Part shown: one piece after another, positions 19,879 through 28,844 of the stretch
Layout of the letters: every line of letters starts with the position of its first letter
Numbering within the stretch: the stretch's first letter is position 1
Assembly (NCBI GenBank): GCA_001917135.1
Contig: MNTT01000016.1
Span: 285,586 to 349,585 of the forward strand
Reading direction: 5' to 3'
DNA length: 64,000 nucleotides
Origin: Acetobacter sp. 46_36
GTDB taxonomy: Bacteria; Pseudomonadota; Alphaproteobacteria; RF32; CAG-239
Made by a program: the position numbers and the translations under genes
Notes under the pieces: model-generated
Told to the model about the DNA's origin: nothing
The model's input: the letters and a program-made list of their open reading frames with translations, nothing else
The model's database searches: none

Positions 19879-21015
19879 ATGGCAGTTACGCTAAAAGAGA
19901 ATAACGGGGATTTTGTGCTTTTGCTTTACGGTGAGCCTGACAGCGGCTCTTCCGAAAAGTTGAAGAACAATACCGCATCAGGCCTTGATTCGACACGTCT
20001 GCAACAGCTGAAAGAACGCGGCCAGACAAAGATTTTTGCCGAAACCCCGGAAGGGCAGCCCTATGCCTCGTTGCCGGCAGCGGAACTGTTCGGGCTGGCC
20101 AAACAAATCCAAGCGGCAGGGCTTACTTTGGATTTAAGCCGCCTGCCGAAAAATATCCGGGATATGCTGACACTGGCGCTCAAGGTGGAAAACAGGCCGC
20201 CGAAAGATGCCGTATCGCAAAGCGGACTGCTTGAGCGGATTGGCAAAAAAAGTTTTATCATATATGAACAGGTAAAAAGCGCCCTGCGCTTTATGCACGA
20301 GACCAATCTGTCGCTGCTGCGCTTTTTTTCGGGGCGCGCTATCTGGCGGCGCAAAGACTTCTGGTTTATTTTCGGTGACTGCAGCTACAAAGCCGTCGGC
20401 ATTATTGCGCTGGTCAGCTTTCTGGTAGGATTGATTCTCGCTTTTGTCGGCGCCTTGCAGCTGCGGACTTTCGGCGCGGGCATTTATGTTGCCAGCATGG
20501 TGGCGCTCGGCATGACGCGCATTATGGCGGCGATTATGGTCGGCATCATCATGGCGGGACGCACCGGCTCATCCTATGCGGCTACGCTCGGCACGATGCA
20601 GGTTAACGAAGAAATTGACGCGCTGAAAACGTTTGGCATCAAAATTTCCGACTATCTGGTAACGCCGCGCCTGGTGTCGCTGGTTGTTACCATTCCGTTT
20701 TTAACCTTGCTGGCCGATGCGCTCGGCATTCTGGGCGGCGCGGTTGTCGGCGTCAGTTTTTTGGACTTGTCTTCATCCTCTTATTTCGATTATTCAATTA
20801 AGGCACTGAGTTTAAAAAATATTCTGGTCGGGCTGATGCACAGTGTCGTTTACGGTATTATCATTTCGCTGTGCGGCTGTTACGAAGGGCTTAACGCGGG
20901 ACGCGATGCCGACAGCGTCGGCAAGGCGACGACTGGAGCCGTTGTAACGGCGCTGGTATGGATGATTGTCGCGACCGGAGTTTTGACGGTTATTCTGGAG
21001 GAGATGGGAATATGA
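19879..21015 (+). CDS. mlaE: MlaE-type lipid ABC transporter permease
   Basis: 378 residues from the ATG at 19879 (an in-frame TTG at 19852 is possible). Residues 1-110 look like a STAS domain, as in alphaproteobacterial and plant TGD1-like fusions. The permease part has five to six helices with FGAGIYVASMVALGMTRIMAAIMVGIIMAGRTGSSYAATLGTMQVNEEIDAL as its signature. Part of a system moving phospholipids between inner and outer membrane with MlaF, MlaD and a lipoprotein. The stop overlaps the mlaF ATG by 4 bp. Confidence 0.92.
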   Translation: MAVTLKENNGDFVLLLYGEPDSGSSEKLKNNTASGLDSTRLQQLKERGQTKIFAETPEGQPYASLPAAELFGLAKQIQAAGLTLDLSRLPKNIRDMLTLALKVENRPPKDAVSQSGLLERIGKKSFIIYEQVKSALRFMHETNLSLLRFFSGRAIWRRKDFWFIFGDCSYKAVGIIALVSFLVGLILAFVGALQLRTFGAGIYVASMVALGMTRIMAAIMVGIIMAGRTGSSYAATLGTMQVNEEIDALKTFGIKISDYLVTPRLVSLVVTIPFLTLLADALGILGGAVVGVSFLDLSSSSYFDYSIKALSLKNILVGLMHSVVYGIIISLCGCYEGLNAGRDADSVGKATTGAVVTALVWMIVATGVLTVILEEMGI

Positions 21016-21776
21016 CAAAGGAAATCATTACCGTCAAAGACCTGAAAGTGGCTTACGGCGACTTTGTCCTGTTTGACGACATCAATTTTTCCGTCAACGA
21101 AAAAGACATCTTTATCATCATGGGCGCCAGCGGCTGCGGCAAAAGCAGCATGCTGCGGGTTCTGACCGGACTGGTAACGCCGGTCAAAGGCGAAGTGCTC
21201 ATCGACGGAAAAGACTTTTCGGGAGCAGACAGCCGCAGTAAAACGGAAATTATGAAAAACTGCGGCGTCCTTTATCAGAGCGGCGCGCTGTTCTCTTCCA
21301 TGACGCTCAAGGAAAACGTCGCGATGGCGCTGGAACTGTATTCGGCGTATACACCGCAGGAGATTTCAGAGCTGGCCAGTTACAAACTGGCGCTGACCGG
21401 CCTGTACGGCTTTGAAGACTTTTACCCGTCGGAGATTTCCGGCGGCATGAAAAAACGCGCCGCCCTTTCGCGTGCGCTGGCGCTTGACCCGAAAATCGTC
21501 TATTGCGACGAGCCGTCGGCCGGGCTTGACCCGATAAGTTCCAAACGGCTGGACGACCTGATTCTGGAATTAAACCAGAATCTCGGCACAACGTTTGTCG
21601 TCGTTACGCACGAACTGCAGTCGATTTTTGCCATCGGCACCAACTCCATCTTTCTGGACGGCAGCGTCAAAAACATTACCGGCAGGGGAAACCCGAACGA
21701 CCTTTTGCAAAACCCGCCGAATGCGGACATTTATGAATTTTTAACCAGAGGAAAAAATAATGATAAAACAGCCTAA
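21012..21776 (+). CDS. mlaF: MlaF-type lipid ABC transporter ATPase
   Basis: 254 residues from the ATG at 21012 (ATGA overlap with mlaE). Walker A GASGCGKSS (about 38-46), signature ISGGMKKRAALSRALALDP, Walker B VYCDEPSAGLDP, and switch His in VVTHEL. ISGGMKKR is the form typical for MlaF rather than other importers. Energises the MlaE permease. Confidence 0.93.
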   Translation: MTKEIITVKDLKVAYGDFVLFDDINFSVNEKDIFIIMGASGCGKSSMLRVLTGLVTPVKGEVLIDGKDFSGADSRSKTEIMKNCGVLYQSGALFSSMTLKENVAMALELYSAYTPQEISELASYKLALTGLYGFEDFYPSEISGGMKKRAALSRALALDPKIVYCDEPSAGLDPISSKRLDDLILELNQNLGTTFVVVTHELQSIFAIGTNSIFLDGSVKNITGRGNPNDLLQNPPNADIYEFLTRGKNNDKTA

Positions 21777-22602
21777 CATGAAATTAATCGGATTATTTGT
21801 CAGCATCGGCCTGATTTCCATGTTCCTGATGTTTGCCTATTTTCTGAAATCGAAATTTTCAGACGACGAATCGACGGTTGTCATGTATTTTGACGAATCG
21901 GTCAAAGGGCTTGACGTCGGCGCACCGGTTCTGTTTAAAGGGGTTAAAATCGGCGAGGTTTCAGAGGTTCGCCTGCAAGCCAACCTGCATACGCTCCAGT
22001 TCCTGATTCCGGTATATGCCAAAATCTACAACGGCCGCTCGCTGATTACGGATACACACGATGAAAAGGAGAGGCTGGACAAATTTATCCGCGACGGACT
22101 GCGCGCCCAACTGGCCATCAATTCGGTCATTACCGGGCAGCTGCTGATTGAACTGGACATGTTCCCAAATTCCAAGGCTGTCCTGCACGAACAGGCTAAA
22201 AACGAACTTGAAATCCCGACTATCGGGTCGCCGTTTTCGGAAATTTCCAAAAGCCTGCAGGTTATGCCGATTACACAGATTGCCAGCGACGTTCACAACA
22301 TTACGCAAACGCTTAACAAGGAACTCCCGCCGCTGCTTAAGCGCATGAATTCGACAATGGATACGTTTGATCATATCCTGAAAGAAAACAAGAACAATAC
22401 GGCCAAAATGGTATCAGAGCTCGGCAATGCCGCACAAAATGTCGGCGGCGCGGCGCAGTCGTTTGACCTGATGGTCGGGGAAAACGCGGCAGGCATTGCG
22501 GCAATGATTGAAAGCTTCTCTGCGGCGGCAGCTTCTTTGAAAAACCTTACGGATTATCTGCAGATGTACCCGAATGCGGTCATCACGGGAAAGGAATACT
22601 AA
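21760..22602 (+). CDS. mlaD: MlaD-type MCE-domain protein
   Basis: 280 residues, overlapping mlaF by 17 bp. One N-terminal membrane helix (LIGLFVSIGLISMFLMFAYF), then the MCE domain (about 37-115, VMYFDESVKGLDVGAPVLFKGVKIGEVSEVRL), then a long helical C-terminal region. MCE proteins form periplasmic rings that carry lipids. The length is closer to the PqiB/YebT-like or alphaproteobacterial Mla type than to the short E. coli MlaD. Confidence 0.9.
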   Translation: MIKQPNMKLIGLFVSIGLISMFLMFAYFLKSKFSDDESTVVMYFDESVKGLDVGAPVLFKGVKIGEVSEVRLQANLHTLQFLIPVYAKIYNGRSLITDTHDEKERLDKFIRDGLRAQLAINSVITGQLLIELDMFPNSKAVLHEQAKNELEIPTIGSPFSEISKSLQVMPITQIASDVHNITQTLNKELPPLLKRMNSTMDTFDHILKENKNNTAKMVSELGNAAQNVGGAAQSFDLMVGENAAGIAAMIESFSAAAASLKNLTDYLQMYPNAVITGKEY

Positions 22603-22742
22603 CGGCGGCAGCAAACCAAGTACCAATGCAGCAGCGGCGGAAATACCGACGCAGAGCAAAAGGCAAGGTTTGATACGAAAAAATGGATACCCGATATGCT
22701 TATCGAGATAAGTCCTGTATATATTGAGAAAGGAAAAATGAC

Positions 22743-23309
22743 ATGAAAAAAATTCTGATTGCGATTATGGCTCTGGCAACGGCGGCATGTTCCAGCCCTG
22801 CCCCCAACTTTTTTCAGCCGGTCGCGGTAAAAACAACTGACGCGACTTATCCCGGAGTCAAGGGAATGGTGCTTGTCGGACAGGTTCTGCTGCCGGCAGA
22901 ACAGGCTCGACCGCAGATTACGACTCTGGGAGAGGAAAACTATCAGGTCAGAATCGACGAATTTAACCGCTGGGGCGCATCTCCCGAGCGGCTGGTTCAA
23001 CGGGTTCTGAATGAAGATTTGGGAATGCTGCTGCCCAACGCCATGATTGAGAACCAGACGACGCTAAAGAAAAACTACAAATATACCGTTACCGTCGAAA
23101 TACTGGATATGAGCGGCAGGCTTGACGAAATGGCAGCATTAAAAGCCTCTTATTTTATCCGCAGCAAACAGGGAAAAATCCTGAAACAGGGACGCTTTGA
23201 CCGCCGGACGGAAATTGACGGAAGCTATGATGCCTATATTCCGGCACAGAGCCGCCTCATCGGAGATTTAGCCCAGGTTATCGCTGCAGATTTGGCTAAA
23301 CTGAAATAA
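22743..23309 (+). CDS. PqiC-type lipoprotein of the lipid transport system
   Basis: 188 residues. Signal peptide with lipobox ATAAC (lipidated Cys about residue 17). The block VGQVLLPAEQARPQITT and FNRWGASPERLVQRVLNEDLGMLLP is characteristic of the PqiC/ABC-transport auxiliary lipoprotein family (DUF330). It lies 140 bp after mlaD on the same strand and is likely its outer-membrane partner. AAAGGA precedes the ATG. Confidence 0.85.
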   Translation: MKKILIAIMALATAACSSPAPNFFQPVAVKTTDATYPGVKGMVLVGQVLLPAEQARPQITTLGEENYQVRIDEFNRWGASPERLVQRVLNEDLGMLLPNAMIENQTTLKKNYKYTVTVEILDMSGRLDEMAALKASYFIRSKQGKILKQGRFDRRTEIDGSYDAYIPAQSRLIGDLAQVIAADLAKLK

Positions 23310-23320
23310 TAAAAAAATAT

Positions 23321-23348
23321 TTGACAAAAAAACAGACTCTGTTATACT
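23321..23348 (+). promoter_or_regulatory. Sigma-70-type promoter
   Basis: TTGACA (23321-23326), 16-bp spacer, TATACT (23343-23348); 32 bp before the ATG at 23381 through an AT-only leader with no Shine-Dalgarno sequence. Confidence 0.7.
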
Positions 23349-23380
23349 TAAATGCGTATTAATATTAAAAATATATATTT

Positions 23381-24067
23381 ATGAACCAAGAAATTGTAAA
23401 GACCGTTAAATGGTCTGATGCCAAGGAGCTTTTATCAGCCCTTGCCAACAAGAATTTAGGCAGAGCAAAAAATAACAAGCCTGCCGATTTCAATGAATTT
23501 GTAACAGCTTATCCGACTGTTACGCAAAAACGTATGTTCGACTTTCTGGAAGGCATCGTTTTGCGCAACTCGCTCAGTGATGTCACTTCTCTGGCCGTTA
23601 TTGCCGAAGACAGCTGTCTGTTTTCTGCAGAGGCGGTTACAGCGATTGACATTGTCCTGCGCCATCTGAAGACGCTTAATACCGGCGGTAAACTTAAATC
23701 TCTGTGGGGATATTTGGATACGGACAAAAAAGCCGTTATCCACTTTATCAACAAGGGAGGCTGGTATGCGGAAGCCTATTTCAGCAGTTCGGAAGATTTT
23801 TCCGTTATCCACCTGTTGAAAACGGCTGAAGGACAAAAGCTTTTTATTCCGGTCGCCTTTATCCGAGACATGAGCAAGGCTGCCGCAAAAGTCAGCGTAA
23901 CCGGAGGCTTTTGCCTGCATGATTATCTGCCGCGTGTCAAGTACGACTTCCTTTCCAAAGGGGGAAAACAGGGCAAGAACGGCAATAAAAACGGCAAAAG
24001 CAAAAACGGAGGCAAAAAGGAAAACAACGGTTCACAAGGACGCCATGACAAATGGGACGGTCTGTAA
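23381..24067 (+). CDS. Protein of unknown function with Lys/Asn/Gly-rich tail
   Basis: 228 residues, no signal peptide. Residues 1-190 look globular (VTAYPTVTQKRMFDFLEGIVLRNSLSDVTSLAVIAEDS; LKSLWGYLDTDKKAVIHFINKGGWYAEAYF). Residues 195-228 are a basic low-complexity tail of Gly, Lys and Asn ending HDKWDGL, possibly nucleic-acid binding. Single-gene unit with a strong promoter and a terminator 220 bp downstream. Family not recognised. Confidence 0.65.
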   Translation: MNQEIVKTVKWSDAKELLSALANKNLGRAKNNKPADFNEFVTAYPTVTQKRMFDFLEGIVLRNSLSDVTSLAVIAEDSCLFSAEAVTAIDIVLRHLKTLNTGGKLKSLWGYLDTDKKAVIHFINKGGWYAEAYFSSSEDFSVIHLLKTAEGQKLFIPVAFIRDMSKAAAKVSVTGGFCLHDYLPRVKYDFLSKGGKQGKNGNKNGKSKNGGKKENNGSQGRHDKWDGL

Positions 24068-24285
24068 ACCGCTGCCGCAGAGCGGAAACTGCTTTACAGC
24101 GGTAAAGAGCAACAGGGTCTGTTCTGTTTTTAAGTTGTCGGCGGCGCCACCGCCAAAAACTTTATTTTTGTTTGTAATGTTGCAGAAATTTGTTTTTTTT
24201 TTACAAATTTTTGTTTTGCATGACGGGAAAGGTTGCCGCGAGGCAGGAACTTTTCCGGTAAGATTATTTTAAGTATTTGAATTGA

Positions 24286-24317
24286 GAACTGCGTTGTGAA
24301 ACGCGGTTCTTTTTTTG
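24286..24317 (+). terminator. Intrinsic terminator
   Basis: GAACTGCGTT and AACGCGGTTC pair around GTGA with one GU pair, followed by eight T. Confidence 0.8.
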
Positions 24318-24656
24318 TATTGCGCTGCAAAGCGTGGGATTTAAAATATGGAAATTTAAAATATGGGACTTTTCAGCCCATTGCATTTCGGTATCGCCGT
24401 TACCCGAAAAGCGTCGGCACTATAAATCGTTACGGATGGCAGAACACCTTTGCGGCTTACAGCAATAAATCTTTATCATTTGCGGTAAAATACCTATGTG
24501 ATTTATAGCCACGGCACTGCCTTTATTTGAGACGGTTCCTTATAAGAAACTTTTCCCGTACCTGCCGGTTCCGATGTTTTTTGTGGGCAGAACTGGATTT
24601 GAGGTTGCAAGTTTGCCCGGGCGAGATATGGTAGGGGGACAAGGAGTATTTTGCAG
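24318..24656. other. Gene-free stretch before lolC
   Basis: 340 bp without a convincing frame. It contains a short duplication (ATTTAAAATATGG at about 24339 and again at about 24354) and, at the end, AAGGAG as the lolC ribosome site. No clear promoter or structured RNA was found. Confidence 0.4.
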
Positions 24657-25916
24657 ATGATTTTTTCCAAATTTGAAAACATGGTTGCGGGAAGATACCT
24701 GCGCGCGAAAAGGAAAGAAGGCTTTATTTCGGTCATCACCTCGTTTGCTTTCATCGGCATTGCGCTGGGAGTGGCAACGCTGATTATCGTTACTTCGGTC
24801 ATGAACGGATTTAAGGCCGAACTGCTCGGACGCATTCTCGGCATCAACGGGCATATCAGCATTGCAGCCATCCGCAATACGCCGTTTGACAACTATCAGG
24901 AAGCGGTCAAAGCCCTTGAAACAAAAGTTCCGGGCGTCAACATCGCCATACCGATGGTGGAAAAACAACTGCTCGCGACGGCGGGAAATTCTGCCGAGGG
25001 CGTGATGGTGCGCGGCGTCAACGGGGCAGATTTGCAGAAAAAACAGGTTTTGCGCGACGGATTTAAAAATTTTGACCTGAAACTGTTTGACGGCGATATT
25101 GTCGTTTTGGGCTCCAGATTGGCAGACAAACTCGGCGTAACCGAAGGCGACGAAATCACCCTGCTCTCCCCGAACGGAAAAATCACCATGTTTGGGACGG
25201 TGCCGCGGATGAAAAGCTATCGCGTTGCAGGAACATTCAATTTCGGAATGTATGAATATGACGCCAATTTTGTCTTTATGCCACTGGCCGCGGCGCAGAA
25301 ATTCTTTTCGCTCGGCAACGGCGTTACCGGCATTGACGTTACGCTGCGCGAAGATGCCGATTTAGACTATACACGCCAGCTTATCGGCGCGGCAATAGAA
25401 AGTTCGGGCAACCGTGCCTTCATTTATGATTACCGGCAGACGAACTCCGCCTTTTTCAATGCCGTTGATGTGGAGCGCAACGTGATGTTTATCGTCCTGA
25501 CGCTGATTATTCTGGTGGCGGCATTCAACATCATCACCGGACTGATTATGCTGGTCAAAGACAAAGGGCGCGACATTGCCGTCCTGCGGACGATGGGCGC
25601 AACCAAAGGAATGATTATGCGCATTTTCTTCCTTGACGGCGCGTTTATCGGCGTGGTCGGAACTTTTCTCGGCGTTGTGCTGGGACTGTTGTTCTGCGAC
25701 AATATCGAAAATATCCGGCAGTTTCTGCAGTCGGTTGCCGGACGCGATTTGTTTGCGGCGGAGATTTACTTCCTGTCGCAGCTGCCGGCAAAAGTAGAAG
25801 TTTCGGTTGTGGCGACGGTGGCGGGAATTTCTCTGCTGCTTTCGTTCCTTGCAACACTATACCCGGCGTACCGGGCGGCAAAAATGGATCCTGTGGAGGC
25901 TTTGCGCTATGAATAA
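24657..25916 (+). CDS. lolC: LolC/LolE-family lipoprotein-releasing permease
   Basis: 419 residues from the ATG at 24657 (AAGGAG 10 bases upstream; a TTG at 24651 is too close to it). Four membrane helices in the MacB/FtsX layout: one at about 22-48 after FENMVAGRYLRAKRKEGFISVI, a periplasmic domain (about 50-265), and three near the C-terminus ending YPAYRAAKMDPVEALRYE. Releases lipoproteins from the inner membrane for LolA. Only one such permease is present, as usual in alphaproteobacteria, where it probably works as a homodimer. Confidence 0.93.
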   Translation: MIFSKFENMVAGRYLRAKRKEGFISVITSFAFIGIALGVATLIIVTSVMNGFKAELLGRILGINGHISIAAIRNTPFDNYQEAVKALETKVPGVNIAIPMVEKQLLATAGNSAEGVMVRGVNGADLQKKQVLRDGFKNFDLKLFDGDIVVLGSRLADKLGVTEGDEITLLSPNGKITMFGTVPRMKSYRVAGTFNFGMYEYDANFVFMPLAAAQKFFSLGNGVTGIDVTLREDADLDYTRQLIGAAIESSGNRAFIYDYRQTNSAFFNAVDVERNVMFIVLTLIILVAAFNIITGLIMLVKDKGRDIAVLRTMGATKGMIMRIFFLDGAFIGVVGTFLGVVLGLLFCDNIENIRQFLQSVAGRDLFAAEIYFLSQLPAKVEVSVVATVAGISLLLSFLATLYPAYRAAKMDPVEALRYE

Positions 25917-26661
25917 CGAAACCGGCAACAACATCAATGCCCGCAACAATTGTGTGCTGGAATTGAGCGGCATTGTCAAAAATTACAAACAGGGCAAGCA
26001 AACGCTGGAAGTTCTGGCAGGCATTGATTTAGCCATCCGCCCGCGGGAAGTTACGGCACTGGTCGGACAAAGCGGGTCGGGCAAATCTACACTGCTGCAA
26101 ATTGCCGGCCTGTTGGACAAACCGACAGCGGGGCGCATTTTCATAAACGGACAGAATATCGGCAAAGCTTCCGACGACTTGCGCACGCAGCTCCGGCGCG
26201 ATTATATCGGCTTTGTTTACCAATACCATAACCTGCTTGGCGACTTTTCAGCATTAGAAAACGTCATGCTGCCGATGCTGATTGCCGGACGTCCGAAAGC
26301 CGAAGCAGCGGAACGGGCTGCCTTTCTGCTGGAAAAGCTGCACCTTTCTCACCGCCTGAAGCACCGGCCGGCAGAACTTTCCGGCGGCGAACAACAGCGG
26401 GTTGCGATTGCACGCGCGTTGGCCAATTCTCCCAAACTCCTGCTGGCAGATGAGCCGACCGGCAACCTTGACCCAAATACGGCAGAAGAGGTTTTTGCCG
26501 CCCTGTTGGGAATTATTCGGGAAACCGGGCTGGCGGCACTGATTGCCACACACAATATGGAACTGGCGGCACGCATGAACCGGCAATTCAAGCTTAAAGA
26601 CGGCATTTTGGAAGATATCAACGAGCCTCTGTTTGCCAAAGTACGGAAAAATTTTTACTAG
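25909..26661 (+). CDS. lolD: Lipoprotein-releasing ABC transporter ATPase LolD
   Basis: 250 residues; the ATG overlaps the lolC stop by 8 bp. Walker A GQSGSGKST, signature LSGGEQQRVAIARAL, Walker B LLADEPTGNLD, and H-loop in IATHN. QYHNLLGDFSALENVMLPMLI is typical of LolD. ATPase partner of the lolC product. Confidence 0.95.
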   Translation: MNNETGNNINARNNCVLELSGIVKNYKQGKQTLEVLAGIDLAIRPREVTALVGQSGSGKSTLLQIAGLLDKPTAGRIFINGQNIGKASDDLRTQLRRDYIGFVYQYHNLLGDFSALENVMLPMLIAGRPKAEAAERAAFLLEKLHLSHRLKHRPAELSGGEQQRVAIARALANSPKLLLADEPTGNLDPNTAEEVFAALLGIIRETGLAALIATHNMELAARMNRQFKLKDGILEDINEPLFAKVRKNFY

Positions 26662-26819
26662 TTTTTCCGCGGCGGTCTTCATCTTCTTTAAGGGCGGAAG
26701 ACACTTTAGGGCGGTAAAGGCCTCTGCGGAAGAATATACATTATGAATGTACGCTGCCGATAAGTTTTCTGAAAGCGGAAGATATTTTCCCTTTGACGTC
26801 CGGGTGTTTTCACATTTGT

Positions 26820-27500
26820 TTATTCGCGCACTTTGCTACGGCGAATTTTCAAGCCTGTTTCCGGCGTTATTGTCCGTTTTTCAGCCCCGGAAATTTTATC
26901 TTCGGCAATTTTATCAGCCAAAACAACGCCGGATACCTTCTCTTCCGGATATCGTTTTTGCATTTCATGGCGGAGCTCACGGCTTTTTAAGATATTGCGT
27001 TTTCGGGCTTCAATCTTTGCGCGCGCGGTATTGTTATCCTTTTTATCTTTCACAACTTCTTCATTATATGCCGCGTCAGGATATTCCCCATACTCTTCAT
27101 CATAATTCATCTGGGCAAAACATTCTTCCTCAACCTCATCTGCTTTATTGTATAGGCGGTCTATGTCTTCAAGCCAGGATTTATCATTTATTGATTTGCC
27201 ATCTTTGATATTTTCTAAAATTATTTTAACTTCACCCAAGTTTTTTAGATGGACAACATCGTCGCTTACACCATAGAGAGGCAAAAGCTGTCCATTTCCG
27301 GATAATCCTGCCATTTCATAGGGCTTCTCCGAATAAAAACTATCTTTCCATTTAATAACGCTTACTGTAAAATCTTTCATCCCAATCTGCATTAACGTTT
27401 TATCATCATTATTCAAGATTATTTGGGCATCATAACTTTTGATAAGCTGCATATCTTCTGAATTTATACCGGAATTATTTACTCTGTCAAAATTATTCAT
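26820..27500 (-). CDS. Orphan acidic/charged protein of unknown function
   Basis: 226 residues, no signal peptide or membrane helix. Start set by AGGAG before the ATG. The first 120 residues look folded (AQIILNNDDKTLMQIGMKDFTVSVIKW); the rest is highly charged and likely helical or disordered (ADEVEEECFAQMNYDEEYGEYPD; ARAKIEARKRNILKSRELRHEM). Base composition is more AT-rich than its neighbours, suggesting a later arrival. Its start region carries one arm of a 15-bp inverted repeat shared with the rpsD promoter. Confidence 0.6.
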   Translation of the reverse strand: MNNFDRVNNSGINSEDMQLIKSYDAQIILNNDDKTLMQIGMKDFTVSVIKWKDSFYSEKPYEMAGLSGNGQLLPLYGVSDDVVHLKNLGEVKIILENIKDGKSINDKSWLEDIDRLYNKADEVEEECFAQMNYDEEYGEYPDAAYNEEVVKDKKDNNTARAKIEARKRNILKSRELRHEMQKRYPEEKVSGVVLADKIAEDKISGAEKRTITPETGLKIRRSKVRE

Positions 27501-27520
27501 TATTTTGCTCCTGCTGAAAT

Positions 27521-27640
27521 TAAACGTTGGTTTAAATTCAGCAGAAAATACTGATGGTTATGCCGTTTCAACCGGTTGAATCCACTTTTTTGTTTGACAC
27601 ATCTCTAAAACTTTGGTATATTTATTTTAAACCAACGTTT
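27521..27640. repeat. Inverted repeat between two divergent genes
   Basis: AAACGTTGGTTTAAA (27522-27536) and TTTAAACCAACGTTT (27626-27640) are perfect inverse copies. One arm is just upstream of the minus-strand start (27500), the other begins 4 bp after the -10 box of the rpsD promoter, where an operator would sit. Confidence 0.7.
27594..27622 (+). promoter_or_regulatory. rpsD promoter
   Basis: TTGACA (27594-27599), 17-bp spacer, TATATT (27617-27622). It gives an rpsD leader of about 300 nt (27629-27927), long enough for the autoregulatory control by S4 known in other bacteria; a short GC-rich hairpin around 27790-27805 is the only obvious structure. Confidence 0.7.
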
Positions 27641-27927
27641 TATTTCTACAGTTGGATATTCAACATATTTTCATATAAAAAAGATGAAAAAACAGGCAAA
27701 ACTCTAAAGAAAATGCTTGCAAAATTATTTTTTTGCGGTATTTTAGGGGCACTTCCGAGAAAGAGGGTTGCGCCAGAGGGCATTCGGCGCGGAGTAAAAC
27801 CGCGTTTTGTGTTTTCTGAAAGCGAAAGCCCCGTTTGCGCCGGAGCCGGATTTCCACCAAAGAAACGGCACCACCAACGACAAAACTATCGGGACAATAA
27901 TTTAACCAAAGAAAAAAGGATTTTTTA

Positions 27928-28542
27928 ATGAAAAGTATTGTTAACGCCAAAAAGAAGAACAGCCGTCGTTACGGCCAAAACCTCTGGGGCGATGCGAACA
28001 GCCCGATTTTGAAAAGAAACTATGCTCCGGGACAGCATGGTCAGAGAAGAAAAAAGACAACTGACTATGGTGAGCAATTGTATGCAAAACAGAGATTAAA
28101 AGTTTATTATGGAAATATCTCTGAAAAGCAATTCCACAAGTACTATGTTGAAGCTATTCGCAGAAAAGGCGATACCGCTGAAAATCTTATCGGCCTGCTG
28201 GAATCCAGACTTGACAATCTGGTTTATAAAGCAAAATTCGTTCCGACGGTATTTGCCGCCCGCCAGTTTGTCAATCACGGTCATGTTACCGTAAACGGCA
28301 AAAAGGTTAATATTCCTTCTTATCAGCTTAAAGCCGGTGACGTTATTGAAGTTCGGGAAAAATCCAAACAGCTGGCCATTGTTTTGGAAGCTGTTCAGTC
28401 CCAGACGCGCGATTTCCCGTCCTATCTGGAAGTTGATGCCGGAAAGCTGACCGCGAAGTATACTTTCGTTCCGAAGTTTGACGATGTACCGTATGCGGCA
28501 CAGATGGAACCGAACCTGGTTATCGAATTTTACTCCAGATAA
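27928..28542 (+). CDS. rpsD: 30S ribosomal protein S4
   Basis: 204 residues, full length. S4 starts assembly of the 30S body. [34 protein letters not shown] and the S4 RNA-binding domain ([43 protein letters not shown], about 91-135) are intact. Isolated from other ribosomal genes, as in many alphaproteobacteria. Followed by a terminator. Confidence 0.98.
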   Translation: MKSIVNAKKKNSRRYGQNLWGDANSPILKRNYAPGQHGQRRKKTTDYGEQLYAKQRLKVYYGNISEKQFHKYYVEAIRRKGDTAENLIGLLESRLDNLVYKAKFVPTVFAARQFVNHGHVTVNGKKVNIPSYQLKAGDVIEVREKSKQLAIVLEAVQSQTRDFPSYLEVDAGKLTAKYTFVPKFDDVPYAAQMEPNLVIEFYSR

Positions 28543-28665
28543 TAAGGAAGCCGATACCGGTCTTCGAACTGGTGCAGACAAGTGCAGTTTTTGCAATATG
28601 CATGGCGGAAGATTTCGGTATATGGCAGAAAAACAGAATACAGGGCAGCAATGCCGGATATTTGG

Positions 28666-28695
28666 AGAAGCAGAGTTTCAGCTCTGCTTCTTTTT
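28666..28695 (+). terminator. Intrinsic terminator of rpsD
   Basis: A perfect 10-bp stem AGAAGCAGAG / CTCTGCTTCT with loop TTTCAG, followed by five T. Confidence 0.85.
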
Positions 28696-28773
28696 GTATG
28701 CTGACAACATCTGCTCAGGTTTTCCGGTCTTTTTTTCTTCAGAAGAACGAAGACAATGAAAAACAAATCTATC

Positions 28774-28801
28774 TTGACAAAAAAACATTTTCGTATAAAA
28801 T
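28774..28801 (+). promoter_or_regulatory. Sigma-70-type promoter
   Basis: TTGACA (28774-28779), 16-bp spacer, TAAAAT (28796-28801), leading through an AT-rich leader without Shine-Dalgarno sequence to the ATG at 28845. Confidence 0.6.
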
Positions 28802-28844
28802 AAACGCAGTTTAATTTTATTATTATTCACTAAAACTTATATAT

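Noticed and set aside
27554..27928. 124-codon frame in the rpsD leader
   Set aside because: It starts upstream of the rpsD promoter and overlaps the rpsD start by one base; no domain or ribosome site. Better read as promoter and leader.
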